Below are positions 24,972-33,996 of a DNA stretch of 50,922 bases, piece after piece. Each line of letters begins with the position of its first letter. The first letter of the stretch is position 1. Made by a program: the position numbers and the translations under genes. The stretch is from Flavobacteriales bacterium (GTDB lineage Bacteria; Bacteroidota; Bacteroidia; Flavobacteriales_G; Salibacteraceae). The notes beneath the pieces are model-generated. The model was not told the DNA's origin, did not search any database, and saw only the letters and a list, made by a program, of their open reading frames with translations. Location: the NCBI GenBank assembly GCA_020435995.1, contig JAGQYO010000021.1, positions 1 through 50,922 on the forward strand. The letters are read 5' to 3'.

Positions 24972-26722
24972 TTTTCCTCCTTAAATTGTAGTTCAAAAAG
25001 CTTTTTGTAATGTCCGTTTTGAGAAAGGAGGTTTTCGTGGTTTCCGGTTTCTACAATTCGCCCTTTTTCCATTACAAAAATACGATCGGCTCGTTGTATG
25101 GTTGCTAACCTATGTGCAATAACAATCGATGTTCGGTTTTGAGTTAAAGTTTCGGTAGCTTTTTGAATAAGTTCTTCCGATTCAGTATCAATTGACGAGG
25201 TGGCTTCGTCCAAAATTAAAATTCCTGGGTTGTAGAGATATGCACGAATAAAGGCCAACAACTGGCGTTGACCAACGGAAAGCACACCGGCACGTTCGCC
25301 TGCATTAAAGTCATAGCCGTTGGGGAGCCGCATAATAAACTCATCTGCACCAACGGATTTGGCCGCTACGCGAACTTGTTCTAAGGTAATGTCAGGGTTG
25401 TTTAAGGTTATGTTGTTGAGAATGGTATCTGAAAATAGAAAAACTTCTTGTAAAACGACGCCCACTTGGCTCCGGATGTTGTTTAAATCGTATTCTCGGA
25501 TGTCGACTCCATCTACCAAAATTTCACCTTTTTGGTATTCATATAACCTGCTAAGTAAATTAACCACCGAGGTTTTGCCCGCGCCAGTGGCACCAATAAA
25601 AGCCACCATTTCTCCTTTTTTTACCTCAAACGAAACATCCTGTAACACCCATTCTGGCTCGTTGTAGGCGAAACAAACATTTTTGAATTCTACTAGGCCT
25701 TCAATCGAGCTAACACGGTGGGAACCATTGTCTTCAATGTGAGAATCAGTATCTAATATTTTAAAAACTCGCTCCGAACTCACCATACCCATTTGCAGTG
25801 TGTTGAACCTATCAGCCAGTTGTCTGATGGGTCTGAACAGCATGTGAATGTAGAGTATAAATGCGACTAGATTTCCAAAGGTAACAGTGTCGGCCAACAC
25901 TCCTTTGGTACCAAGCCACACAAGCAAGGCAAGCGAAATAGCACTTAAAAGTTCGACAACGGGAAAGAAAATTGCATTGGCCCAAACCGTGGAAATATGC
26001 GCTTTGCGGTGTTCTTTGTTGATTTCCTTAAACTGGGCATATTCTTGTTCTTCTCGGTTAAAAATCTGAACGATATTCATACCTGTGATATGCTCCTGTA
26101 CAAACGCGTTTAGTTTGGCCACTTGTGTTCTAACAGACTGAAAAGCTACCTTGATATGCTTGTTAAACATTTTGGTTGCAACTAACAAAAGCGGGAGTGT
26201 GGATATTGAAATCAATGAAAGTTTCCAATCGGTCCAGAACATAGCTATAAGCACCACCACCAATTTAAGAATATCGCCTATGATGATGAGCACCCCATTG
26301 GAGAACACATCGGCAATGGTTTCAATGTCGGATACTACACGTGTAACAAGGGTTCCTATGGCGTTTTTATCATAGTATTTTAATTTGAAATTAGAAATCT
26401 TCTGGTAGATTTCCATTCTCATGTCTTTTATAACGGTTTGCCCAATCCAATTGGCTAAATAAGTTTGGTAAAACTGAATGATGGTTTCTACAATCAGAAG
26501 ACCAATCATTAACAAAGTGAGTTGCAAGAGCAGTTCTGCATCAGGTTTTATGATGCTGTTATCCAAAGTATATTGAACCAATACTGGTCGTGCTGGGCCT
26601 AGCAAGGCTAGTAGCATGGTAAGTAAGGCAGTGTTGTAAAATGGAGCTTTGTATGGGCCCACATATTTAAGAATCCGCCTTAGTAGACCTACGTCGTACA
26701 CCTTTCCCGAAATGTCGCTCAT
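24968..26722 (-). CDS. ABC exporter, fused permease and ATPase (MsbA/LmrA-like)
   Basis: A 584-residue half-transporter. Six transmembrane helices lie in about residues 15-315, and the nucleotide-binding domain in about 340-575, with Walker A GATGAGKT (near 377-384), Q loop VLQEVFLFSDT, signature LSVGQRQL (near 480), Walker B ILILDEATSSID and switch His in IAHRLAT. It works as a homodimer in the inner membrane. Relatives move lipids or drugs; the cargo cannot be read from sequence. It overlaps truA and the zinc protease gene by 4 bases on either side. Confidence 0.92.
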   Translation of the reverse strand: MSDISGKVYDVGLLRRILKYVGPYKAPFYNTALLTMLLALLGPARPVLVQYTLDNSIIKPDAELLLQLTLLMIGLLIVETIIQFYQTYLANWIGQTVIKDMRMEIYQKISNFKLKYYDKNAIGTLVTRVVSDIETIADVFSNGVLIIIGDILKLVVVLIAMFWTDWKLSLISISTLPLLLVATKMFNKHIKVAFQSVRTQVAKLNAFVQEHITGMNIVQIFNREEQEYAQFKEINKEHRKAHISTVWANAIFFPVVELLSAISLALLVWLGTKGVLADTVTFGNLVAFILYIHMLFRPIRQLADRFNTLQMGMVSSERVFKILDTDSHIEDNGSHRVSSIEGLVEFKNVCFAYNEPEWVLQDVSFEVKKGEMVAFIGATGAGKTSVVNLLSRLYEYQKGEILVDGVDIREYDLNNIRSQVGVVLQEVFLFSDTILNNITLNNPDITLEQVRVAAKSVGADEFIMRLPNGYDFNAGERAGVLSVGQRQLLAFIRAYLYNPGILILDEATSSIDTESEELIQKATETLTQNRTSIVIAHRLATIQRADRIFVMEKGRIVETGNHENLLSQNGHYKKLFELQFKEEK

Positions 26723-27471
26723 TTCAAATAAATTTTATCGGGATAGTTGACTGACCATAAAAACAAGCCCTCTGCTGGAACTGAGGCACCTGCTTGGCTT
26801 CGGTCTTTAGAATTTAGAATATTCAAAAAGTCACTTGAAGTAATTTTACCTAAACCTGCGTCAACCATAGTTCCAGTGATGGCGCGAACCATATTTCTTA
26901 AAAAGCGGTTTGCTCGAATTTCGAAATAAATTCCACCCTGGGTGCTATACCATTCGGCATGAAAAACATCGCACATAGAGTGTGTGTTGTCGGCACCAGA
27001 TTTTTCGAACGCACCAAAATCTTTGTTGCCAATGAGTTGTTCGCAAAGTGAATTCATTATCCCTAAATCGGGCTGTACCCCGTACAAATACCAAGAAGTA
27101 TTCACTTTAAAAGGATTCTTTTCGAATTGAATGAAATACCGATAGGTACGCGCCACCGCATCAAATCTGGCGTGAGATTCCGCTTCCACTTCAAATATTT
27201 TTTTTATTCCGATGGCTTGTGGAAGAAAACTGTTGAGTTTGAATGTAAGATGCTTTTTGTCAAATGGTAGTTCTGTTTCAAAGTGGGCAAAATAATTTTC
27301 TGCATGAACACCAGTGTCTGTTCGGCCACAGCCCGTTATAGCAATATTTTTTTTTAAGATGGTTTTAAAAGCATTTTCAAGGGTTTCTTGTACTGAGGAG
27401 GCATTCGGTTGAATTTGCCAACCGTGAAAAGGTTTGCCATCATAACATAGATGAATAAAATAGCGATGCAA
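26719..27471 (-). CDS. truA: tRNA pseudouridine synthase A
   Basis: A cytoplasmic enzyme that makes pseudouridine at positions 38-40 of tRNA anticodon stems. The catalytic aspartate is Asp52 in GRTDTGVHA; YDGKPFHGWQ at the N-terminus and FLRNMVRAITGTMVDAGLG near the C-terminus are family signatures. I place the start at a TTG at 27471, which gives MHRYFIHLCYDG like other TruA proteins. The frame is also open to a TTG at 27504, which would add 11 residues. A -7-like box between the two starts favours the shorter form. The stop overlaps the ABC exporter start by 4 bases. Confidence 0.9.
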   Translation of the reverse strand: MHRYFIHLCYDGKPFHGWQIQPNASSVQETLENAFKTILKKNIAITGCGRTDTGVHAENYFAHFETELPFDKKHLTFKLNSFLPQAIGIKKIFEVEAESHARFDAVARTYRYFIQFEKNPFKVNTSWYLYGVQPDLGIMNSLCEQLIGNKDFGAFEKSGADNTHSMCDVFHAEWYSTQGGIYFEIRANRFLRNMVRAITGTMVDAGLGKITSSDFLNILNSKDRSQAGASVPAEGLFLWSVNYPDKIYLK

Positions 27472-27489
27472 GTGTAGAAAATTGGGGGG

Positions 27490-27497
27490 CAAATTTA
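27490..27497 (-). promoter_or_regulatory. Candidate -7 element (TAAATTTG on the minus strand) of truA
   Basis: On the minus strand the sequence reads TAAATTTG, a full match to TAnnTTTG. It lies 18 bases before the TTG at 27471 and inside the longer truA frame, so it supports the downstream start. No -33 box is clear. Confidence 0.35.
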
Positions 27498-27504
27498 ATT
27501 GCAA

Positions 27505-27810
27505 CTGACCTTTAAAACACGGAGGAATTTCAGGGAATAAGAAAGCTTGTTAAATTCAGTAAGTTGCGAGGAATAAATTACTTCGTTAACGCTGGTATTG
27601 CTGGGTTATTAGATTCCACGAACCTGGCAAGTACCCACACAACTTCAACTTCTTATAACTAACTCTATTCCTCAACCTTCGATTAAGCTCCAACTAAAGA
27701 TCCTCAGCCAACCTCAACCAAACCCAACCAACCCGAACCAACCCAAACCATGGTCATGATGAGGATGTTTAATCGTTACTTTTGCCAGCATTTGTAAATA
27801 AGGAAATATT
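27505..27810. other. Intergenic region with an A/C-only AACC-rich tract
   Basis: This 306-base gap lies between the divergent truA and BNR-protein genes. No gene is seen. The stretch 27708-27750 is made almost only of C and A in irregular AACC, CAACC and AACCC units. The only promoter-like site on the plus strand is near 27777. Confidence 0.6.
27777..27784 (+). promoter_or_regulatory. Candidate -7 element (TACTTTTG) of the BNR-repeat gene
   Basis: TACTTTTG matches TAnnTTTG and ends 26 bases before the ATG at 27811. The same 8-mer serves the tRNA and tpiA genes. No -33 TTTG is seen at the usual distance. Confidence 0.45.
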
Positions 27811-30800
27811 ATGTGGGGAAGATTTGTGTTATTAGGGCTGATGCTCAGCTATTCATTTGCTGGCCTTACCCAATCAAGCGATTGGCAAACATTAATAAAA
27901 TCGCCTAACCCCAATTATTTTGACATAGTAAACGCATATAACCAAACCTATGCGGGCAAAGAATTGAAGCCGCATAACGGCCACAAACAATTTGAGAGAT
28001 GGTTGTGGAATGTAGGACCAAGGGTTCAAGCAGATGGTTCTATTCAATCAAATGCACAGATTGAAAGTGCGTCAAAATCCTATTATTCTAAAATAGCGTC
28101 ACGGTCAATGGCTGGAAATTGGACAGAAGTGGGTCCTTGGACTGAGGAAAACTATTCGAGAGGAGTAGGACGGCTCACTGGAATGGCCTTCGATCCTGTA
28201 AATGCCAAGAAATTTTATGTTGGCACCCCAGCCGGGGGTGTGTGGTATACGGAAGACGATGGGCGCACTTGGATGAAACCTGACGACAACATTGCGAATT
28301 ACGGTATTTCGTCTATTGTAGTAGATCCCACAAATGCCAGTATTGTGTATGTTGGTACTGGTGATGCGGATGCAAGCGAATCGGATGGATTAGGTGTTTG
28401 GAAAAGCTCCGATGGGGGAAAAACTTGGGTACAGAAAAACAACGGAATGGGGAACCTAACGGTGGGTAAGTTAGTGATAAACCCAAGCAACACCCAAGTA
28501 ATTCATGCGGCAACCGAAAAAGGATTGTATAAAACCGTGGATGGGGGTGAAAACTGGGTACACAAATATCCAGGATACGACATGCGAGATTTGGAGATGA
28601 AGCCAGATGATCCCAGTGTGTTATATGCAAGTAACTACACTTCAGGAATAGGGTCATTGATTTTTGTTTCGAAGGATGGAGGAGAAACATGGGTTCGCAA
28701 ATTTGTATCAGATGGTCTTTACCCCGATTGGAGATATGAATTATCGGTATGCAAAAAAAATCCCAACCTACTTATCGGAGTGGGTGGAGTGAGGATCGTA
28801 AAGTCCGAAAACTTAGGAGATACCTTTACGGTAGTTACAACCTCTGGAAATCAGTTGTTGGACAGGAATACCCGCCAAGGATGGTATAATGCCGCCTTCG
28901 AAATAGACCCGAATAACCCCAATAATATGTTTGTTGGAAATGTTCAGCTATATCACAGTACCGATGGAGGTGTCTCTTTTCTTCAAACCAGACATACCCA
29001 TGCCGATAATCATTTTCTTGCTTTTTCTCCACACACCAATCACCTGTATGCCTTGGATGATGGCGGTATTCATCGAAGTAAGGATGGTGGCGAAACATTT
29101 GAAGATTTGACCAATTTTGGCAACAGCGCAATTTATTCAGTAGCACAAAGCCCATTTAATCCCGAGCACACGCTTACCGGTTATCAAGATTGTGGTTCCA
29201 AATACTACGATGGTTACAAGTGGACCAGTACCTACGGAGCCGATGGAATGCAGCCACTTTTTGATCATTCTGACTCATCTAATTTTTATACAGCTTATCA
29301 ATACGGTCGCATAGTGCGATATTTAAAGCACATTGGTTCTGCCCAAGTTTTGCCCGAGCCTGATCAACCTTTAGATGCTGGCCAAGGAGATTATAGGGGA
29401 CCGTGGGTTACACCTTATGTATTGGATCCAAATGACAACAAAACCATCTATATGGGTTGGGATAGGGTTTGGAAGTGTAGCAACTTGCACACGGGTAAAA
29501 CCAAGAATATTGTCTGGGAAGAGGCAAGTTCAGGAGATGGCAAACAAATAGGAGGTCAGTTTATTCGTCTCAAATTTTCACAAACACATTCCAAGAGGTT
29601 GATGGCTCTTGTTCAAAATAGCAGCCGAAATAGGGTTGAGCTTGTAAAAACAGATGACATAACCGCAAGCAGTCCGATTTGGACCAAGGTTTCGGGAAGT
29701 TCACCAGTTGGAAATTCGAACGGTGATTTCGAAACTGATCCACACGATTCGCTAGCGATCTATTTGGTGGCGAGCAACCAAGTGTATGAAACCAAAGATG
29801 GTGGCTCCAACTGGACTACTATAACGGGTACTTTACCCTCGGTTCCTATCCATTGTATTGAAATAGATACGGTAACCTCTGATTTATACATTGGTACACA
29901 TGCGGGAATTTTTTATCGAGGAGCCAATGACACTGATTGGACACCTTTTAGTGGAGGTCTTTCCAAAAATGCAAGGGTACGAGATTTAGATATCTACTAC
30001 GCTAAGGATCATAAAAACAGCCTGCTGAAGGCCGCAACGTATGGAAGAGGGCTATGGGAAAGCGATTTGTATGGCAGCCATACCAGCAGCGCCATTCAAA
30101 CGAATGCTTATATCACAAGTAAAAAAGGACCATTTACGTATGAGGATGAATTTGAAGTAGAAGTTACTTTTAGGAGACACATCAACCACAGGCAAATTGA
30201 TAGCCTTAGCGCCTCAGACTTTAATATCAATAACGGAACTATTGGACATATAATAACGAAAGGCAATGTATACGTAGTGGCTGTAAAAGCTGATACTTTG
30301 GGTAAGGTAAGGATTGATTTGCCACAAGGTGCCGCAACGGATGTTGCAACCAATATGCCCACAGGAGCATCTGAGCAATGGAGTATAAATTACATTTCGA
30401 AGCCGGTTCAATTCGGCCCTTACGGCCCAGGGGGCGTGGGAGATTCAAGCACTTTGAAATTGTGGTTAAAAGCCGATCACATCATGAAAAATGACCTTGG
30501 CGATACCATAAAAAACGATGAGGCGAAAGTGACCGAGTGGCTCGATTTTTCAGGAAATGAATTTGTGGCTTCGCAAAGCACCGATTCGAGTAAACCCTAT
30601 TTTAGAACAGCTGAAAACGGCATCAACGGTTGGCCAGCAGTTGAATACAGACCACCTAACCGATATTTTATGGTTAGAGATTTTACACCAGTAGGTGAAA
30701 ATATGTCTGTTTTTGCAGTGGCCCAATCCAACACCGACACTTGGACCGGGCATTCTTGGATTGCAAATAGCCGAGAAGAAAACGGATTTTTAATTCACAA

Positions 30801-31896
30801 CAATAACAATGGAAGTACCGCAAGCGGAAATGTACTGGACGATGCAAAACGGTATTTAGGCACCCCAAGCGTAGAGGTGTTTAATGTAAAGGAGCCGCAT
30901 GTATTTTCCTTGCAGTTTAATGGAAAAATGTGGAAGAATAGCTTTTATACCGATAACCAAGTGTCGCAAGATTACCTAACACGGGATTATACTAGGGTAG
31001 GAGATGATACCATTGACATTCGATTGGGAAAAGATTTTGATGAACGCTATGGCGACGGTAAACTGGGGGAGATAATTTACTTTACCGAAGATGCCATGGA
31101 TGCCAAAAGACTAATTGTTTCTAATTATTTAGCGAGTAAATATGGCACGCCGATGCTGGAAGACGATCTCTTTGAGTACGACAACGAATTTGCCATGGAA
31201 GTGGCCGGTATAGGAAAATACAGTCAATATGATTTTCACACTAAAGCAAAAGGAACAGGCGTACTTATGTTGGAAGGAGATGAAAATCAAATGACCAACG
31301 GATCCTTTTTGCTATGGGGGCACGATAACAAAGCCATAAGTTGGGCAGCTGCTGAAACTGTTCAATCAGGATTGAAAAAATTGGAAAGAACTTGGCGTTT
31401 GGATGTTTCTGGTGGAAACATAGGGTCGATAACGCTTACCGTTAATGTGACTGACTTACCCCCTGTAACTGAAAAACTTGCAGTAATGATCGATAATTCG
31501 AAGAGTTTTGAGTTAGCAACTACCTATGATTTGACTTTGTCGAATGGCGTATATTCGGCGATCATTCCAGGAGTGGCTAAGGGAGATTATCTTACAATAG
31601 GTCAGGCAGATAAGTTTTATATTGGAGGTAGTGAAACGACGGCGGGTAGTACTTTTCGTCTTATTCCAAATCCTGCTCGTGAAGGAAAAAGCACCTTGAG
31701 TTTTTGGAGCGAAAACCCAGATCAGTTGCACATAAGTGTAGTGGACAAATTGGGTAAGGAACTTATTTCGTTAGATCGTGTTGTAGCAGGCGGAGCAAAC
31801 GCTATTGACATTGATTTAAGTGAATTTCCACATGGGCTTTATTTAATAAGGGCCTCTGGCGAGCACTCCGAAACTTGTTTAAAGTTGATTCGATAA
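27811..31896 (+). CDS. Secreted BNR/sortilin-like repeat protein with LamG-like domain and T9SS sorting domain
   Basis: A 1361-residue surface or secreted protein. A signal peptide (about 1-19) leads into a propeller region with many Asp-box/BNR motifs (TEDDGRTW, SSDGGKTW, TVDGGENW, SKDGGETW, STDGGVSF, SKDGGETF, TKDGGSNW) over about residues 100-750, as in sortilin-like and sialidase-like propellers. A segment at about 885-1100 (LKLWLKADHI, WLDFSGN, VFAVAQS) resembles a concanavalin/LamG-like domain. The C-terminal 80 residues (IPNPAREGKSTLSFW ... HGLYLIRASGEHSETCLKLIR) form a type A T9SS sorting domain. No sialidase active site was confirmed, so enzyme activity should not be assumed. A bidirectional terminator follows. 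Confidence 0.88.
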   Translation: MWGRFVLLGLMLSYSFAGLTQSSDWQTLIKSPNPNYFDIVNAYNQTYAGKELKPHNGHKQFERWLWNVGPRVQADGSIQSNAQIESASKSYYSKIASRSMAGNWTEVGPWTEENYSRGVGRLTGMAFDPVNAKKFYVGTPAGGVWYTEDDGRTWMKPDDNIANYGISSIVVDPTNASIVYVGTGDADASESDGLGVWKSSDGGKTWVQKNNGMGNLTVGKLVINPSNTQVIHAATEKGLYKTVDGGENWVHKYPGYDMRDLEMKPDDPSVLYASNYTSGIGSLIFVSKDGGETWVRKFVSDGLYPDWRYELSVCKKNPNLLIGVGGVRIVKSENLGDTFTVVTTSGNQLLDRNTRQGWYNAAFEIDPNNPNNMFVGNVQLYHSTDGGVSFLQTRHTHADNHFLAFSPHTNHLYALDDGGIHRSKDGGETFEDLTNFGNSAIYSVAQSPFNPEHTLTGYQDCGSKYYDGYKWTSTYGADGMQPLFDHSDSSNFYTAYQYGRIVRYLKHIGSAQVLPEPDQPLDAGQGDYRGPWVTPYVLDPNDNKTIYMGWDRVWKCSNLHTGKTKNIVWEEASSGDGKQIGGQFIRLKFSQTHSKRLMALVQNSSRNRVELVKTDDITASSPIWTKVSGSSPVGNSNGDFETDPHDSLAIYLVASNQVYETKDGGSNWTTITGTLPSVPIHCIEIDTVTSDLYIGTHAGIFYRGANDTDWTPFSGGLSKNARVRDLDIYYAKDHKNSLLKAATYGRGLWESDLYGSHTSSAIQTNAYITSKKGPFTYEDEFEVEVTFRRHINHRQIDSLSASDFNINNGTIGHIITKGNVYVVAVKADTLGKVRIDLPQGAATDVATNMPTGASEQWSINYISKPVQFGPYGPGGVGDSSTLKLWLKADHIMKNDLGDTIKNDEAKVTEWLDFSGNEFVASQSTDSSKPYFRTAENGINGWPAVEYRPPNRYFMVRDFTPVGENMSVFAVAQSNTDTWTGHSWIANSREENGFLIHNNNNGSTASGNVLDDAKRYLGTPSVEVFNVKEPHVFSLQFNGKMWKNSFYTDNQVSQDYLTRDYTRVGDDTIDIRLGKDFDERYGDGKLGEIIYFTEDAMDAKRLIVSNYLASKYGTPMLEDDLFEYDNEFAMEVAGIGKYSQYDFHTKAKGTGVLMLEGDENQMTNGSFLLWGHDNKAISWAAAETVQSGLKKLERTWRLDVSGGNIGSITLTVNVTDLPPVTEKLAVMIDNSKSFELATTYDLTLSNGVYSAIIPGVAKGDYLTIGQADKFYIGGSETTAGSTFRLIPNPAREGKSTLSFWSENPDQLHISVVDKLGKELISLDRVVAGGANAIDIDLSEFPHGLYLIRASGEHSETCLKLIR

Positions 31897-31899
31897 ATA

Positions 31900-31929
31900 A
31901 AAAAAAGGCCCACGAAGGGCCTTTTTTTT
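31900..31929. terminator. Bidirectional intrinsic terminator
   Basis: GGCCC and GGGCC pair around a short ACGAA loop, with an A run before and a T run after, so the hairpin can end both the BNR gene (plus) and the YceI gene (minus). Confidence 0.85.
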
Positions 31930-31959
31930 GATTTCCAATTCCAAAAAAGTTGGTCTTAT

Positions 31960-32565
31960 CTAGCCCTTCTTTGCAGCCAAGAAATCAAATGAAATGGTGA
32001 AGTTGTCGTCAATCATTTTATCACCTAAGTCATCGAAAAAACTACCCGACCCGTATTTGATTCCGTGTTTTGTACGATCGATTGTAATGGTTCCGTTAGT
32101 GGAAACCTTATCATTGATGCTTGTAATTGTTACAGGAAACTCTACAGGTGTAGTAACACCCTTAATGGTCATATCTGCCTTTACATTCATTTTGTTACCT
32201 GATATTTCTTCAACGTTTTTAATAACCATTACCGCAGCTGGGTATTTGGCTACGCCAAAGAAATCATCACTCTTAAGGTGTCCTTCTAATTTGCCTTTGT
32301 ACTCACCTTCCATGTCGTTGCAAACGATAGAGTTCATGTCAATGGTAAAGGTTCCTCCTGTGAGTCGTCCTTTATCCATTGTAAATTCACCTGACTTGAT
32401 ACTGATTACACCGTAATGTTCACCAGTAACTTTTTTGCCAAGCCATTTTACGGTAGTTCCTTTTGCTACTGCATATTTTTCACCTGCAACTGCGTGTAGT
32501 GAAATACTTGCTGCCAATCCTAATGCAGCCAATCCTGTAAAAAATTTAATTCCCTTCATGTTCAT
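31960..32565 (-). CDS. YceI-like polyisoprenoid-binding periplasmic protein
   Basis: A 201-residue exported protein with a signal peptide ending near LHAVAG. The YceI lipocalin-like barrel is shown by VKWLGKKVTGEHYGVISIKSG, FTIDMNSI, HLKSDDFFGVAKYP and DFTISFD-type strands. Some family members bind isoprenoid chains such as octaprenyl pyrophosphate or polyisoprenoid quinones. It lies 26 bases downstream of a MarR regulator in the same direction, so it is likely under its control. A lycopene cyclase gene nearby makes an isoprenoid link attractive, but that is inference. Confidence 0.9.
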   Translation of the reverse strand: MNMKGIKFFTGLAALGLAASISLHAVAGEKYAVAKGTTVKWLGKKVTGEHYGVISIKSGEFTMDKGRLTGGTFTIDMNSIVCNDMEGEYKGKLEGHLKSDDFFGVAKYPAAVMVIKNVEEISGNKMNVKADMTIKGVTTPVEFPVTITSINDKVSTNGTITIDRTKHGIKYGSGSFFDDLGDKMIDDNFTISFDFLAAKKG

Positions 32566-32591
32566 TTTGTTTTAATTGTTATTCTAATTTT

Positions 32592-33041
32592 TTAAATCTT
32601 TCTGAGTTTATCCAATAGGTCGCTCAGCAACTCAGATTCTTTTGCTGAAATTCCTAGTTTTTCTAATTGTTTGGCTCCCGATTCTGATGCCTTCTGTATT
32701 AAATCCAATCCTTTTTGATTGATAACTACGTCTACTTGGCGGCGATCATTTGGGCAACTGGTTCGGTCTACCAATCCTTTGGCGAGTAATTTATCAACCA
32801 AGCGCGAAGCATTGCTGCTTTTGTCTAACATTCGTTCAATAATCAATTTGACGGAAGCTGGATTGGGGTATTGCCCCCGCAATATGCGCAAGACGTTAAA
32901 TTGTTGATTTGATAAATCATATTCTTTTAAGAAAACCGAGCGTCTGTCTTTTAGCCAATTGTAAGTGTACATCAGGTTTACCACAGCCTTTTCTTGTGGA
33001 CTACCAAATTGCTTTTGTTTTATTTCTTCTTCGATTTTCAT
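32592..33041 (-). CDS. MarR family transcriptional regulator
   Basis: A 149-residue winged-helix regulator. The DNA-binding core is NVLRILRGQYPNPASVKLIIERMLDKSSNASRLVDKL followed by the wing with RTSCPNDRRQVDV, where the D-x-R-x motif of MarR proteins is intact. It precedes the YceI gene and carries an inverted repeat at its own promoter, which fits autoregulation. One Cys (SCPNDRR) sits just before the wing, so thiol-based sensing is possible but unproven. Confidence 0.9.
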   Translation of the reverse strand: MKIEEEIKQKQFGSPQEKAVVNLMYTYNWLKDRRSVFLKEYDLSNQQFNVLRILRGQYPNPASVKLIIERMLDKSSNASRLVDKLLAKGLVDRTSCPNDRRQVDVVINQKGLDLIQKASESGAKQLEKLGISAKESELLSDLLDKLRKI

Positions 33042-33051
33042 AATAACGCAG

Positions 33052-33088
33052 CAAATGTATGTATAGATATTAAATGTACATACATGTA
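33052..33088 (-). promoter_or_regulatory. MarR operator/promoter region with inverted repeat
   Basis: ATGTATGTA (33055-33063) and TACATACAT (33077-33085) form a perfect 9-bp inverted repeat with a 13-base spacer; an 8-bp palindrome ATGTACAT (33074-33081) overlaps the right arm. A -7-like box, TACATTTG on the minus strand (33052-33059), overlaps the left arm. This would let a MarR dimer block its own promoter. Confidence 0.6.
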
Positions 33089-33136
33089 ATATTGTTAAAA
33101 ATTGATTACAAGTAATTAATCATTTGAAAATGAGGG

Positions 33137-33868
33137 TTATCCGTGGGTTTTGTAGCTCTGTTTGTAGTGGTCAACTTGTTTTGCAGGCTTCCATTTTTTA
33201 AACTCCTCGAACAAAAAGCAATTCCAAAAAATGAGAAGCATACCATAAAATAAATCTTCAATAGGTATGGTAAATATCCGGAAACCAATGATGTGATCAG
33301 CGTGATACCACACCACTTCCTTCTCAATTAGACTTCCTGTAAGAATACCGTTGATCAACAAAAAAGGAATAATGAGAAGTATCCATGCCAAGGCAAAGTG
33401 GCCTAGCCATCGCGGGTTTTTCCAAAAGGCAAAAAGGAGAGAAGGGAAGAGGAGTCCACCGGTGAGTGTAGGGTACATTCTTCCTTTTCCAAAGAGAAGC
33501 CCCACGAATATCACCAATCCTACAACAACAATAAATGGTCGACCAATTTTCTCTATTTTTTCATTCGGAAAATAATCTTGCACCACTTGAAAAACAAACA
33601 AGGACGCGTAAGGAACGGTCAAGAAAAAAAGAATTTCTTCGAGGGGGAGGTTATAGATAGATAAACCGCCCAAATAGCTGGTGTTGAAACCCCAGTATTT
33701 GGCAGCGGTAAACCACACATCCCAAACCAGAAAAGGAATGGCCACCGCCCCAATTGCGGCAAATGCAGCCCTTCGCTTTTTCCAAAAACCTACCTTTTGA
33801 TCGAAACTAAGGAGGAAAACTGGTAAAAACACAACCAGGTTAATCAACAAATAAGTAAACTGCTTCAA
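33137..33868 (-). CDS. Lycopene cyclase domain protein (CrtYcd-like, fused)
   Basis: A 243-residue membrane protein with about seven helices. It carries two copies of the lycopene cyclase domain, each with the PLEE/PIED motif on a helix (NLPLEEILFFLTVP near residue 74 and TIPIEDLFYGMLLIFWN near 206), as in fused CrtYc-CrtYd cyclases that convert lycopene to beta-carotene. The start appears to be TTG at 33868, giving MKQFTYLLINLVV; no in-frame ATG is near. No other carotenoid gene (crtB, crtI, crtZ) is in the window. The MarR gene lies downstream in the same direction. Confidence 0.85.
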   Translation of the reverse strand: MKQFTYLLINLVVFLPVFLLSFDQKVGFWKKRRAAFAAIGAVAIPFLVWDVWFTAAKYWGFNTSYLGGLSIYNLPLEEILFFLTVPYASLFVFQVVQDYFPNEKIEKIGRPFIVVVGLVIFVGLLFGKGRMYPTLTGGLLFPSLLFAFWKNPRWLGHFALAWILLIIPFLLINGILTGSLIEKEVVWYHADHIIGFRIFTIPIEDLFYGMLLIFWNCFLFEEFKKWKPAKQVDHYKQSYKTHG

Positions 33869-33996
33869 ATTGTATGGGTTTAATTATGCCAAGAGAAGAA
33901 CGAAAATATTGATTTCGCTATCTTCTCTTCCGGTACTTTCTACAAGTTAATAACCGAATGGTTTTGAAAGAATGTAATTTTTCAGAAATTTTGCTT

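Noticed and set aside
27811-31896. Calling the BNR protein a sialidase
   Set aside because: Asp-box repeats alone occur in many propellers; no sialidase Arg triad or catalytic Tyr/Glu set could be identified.
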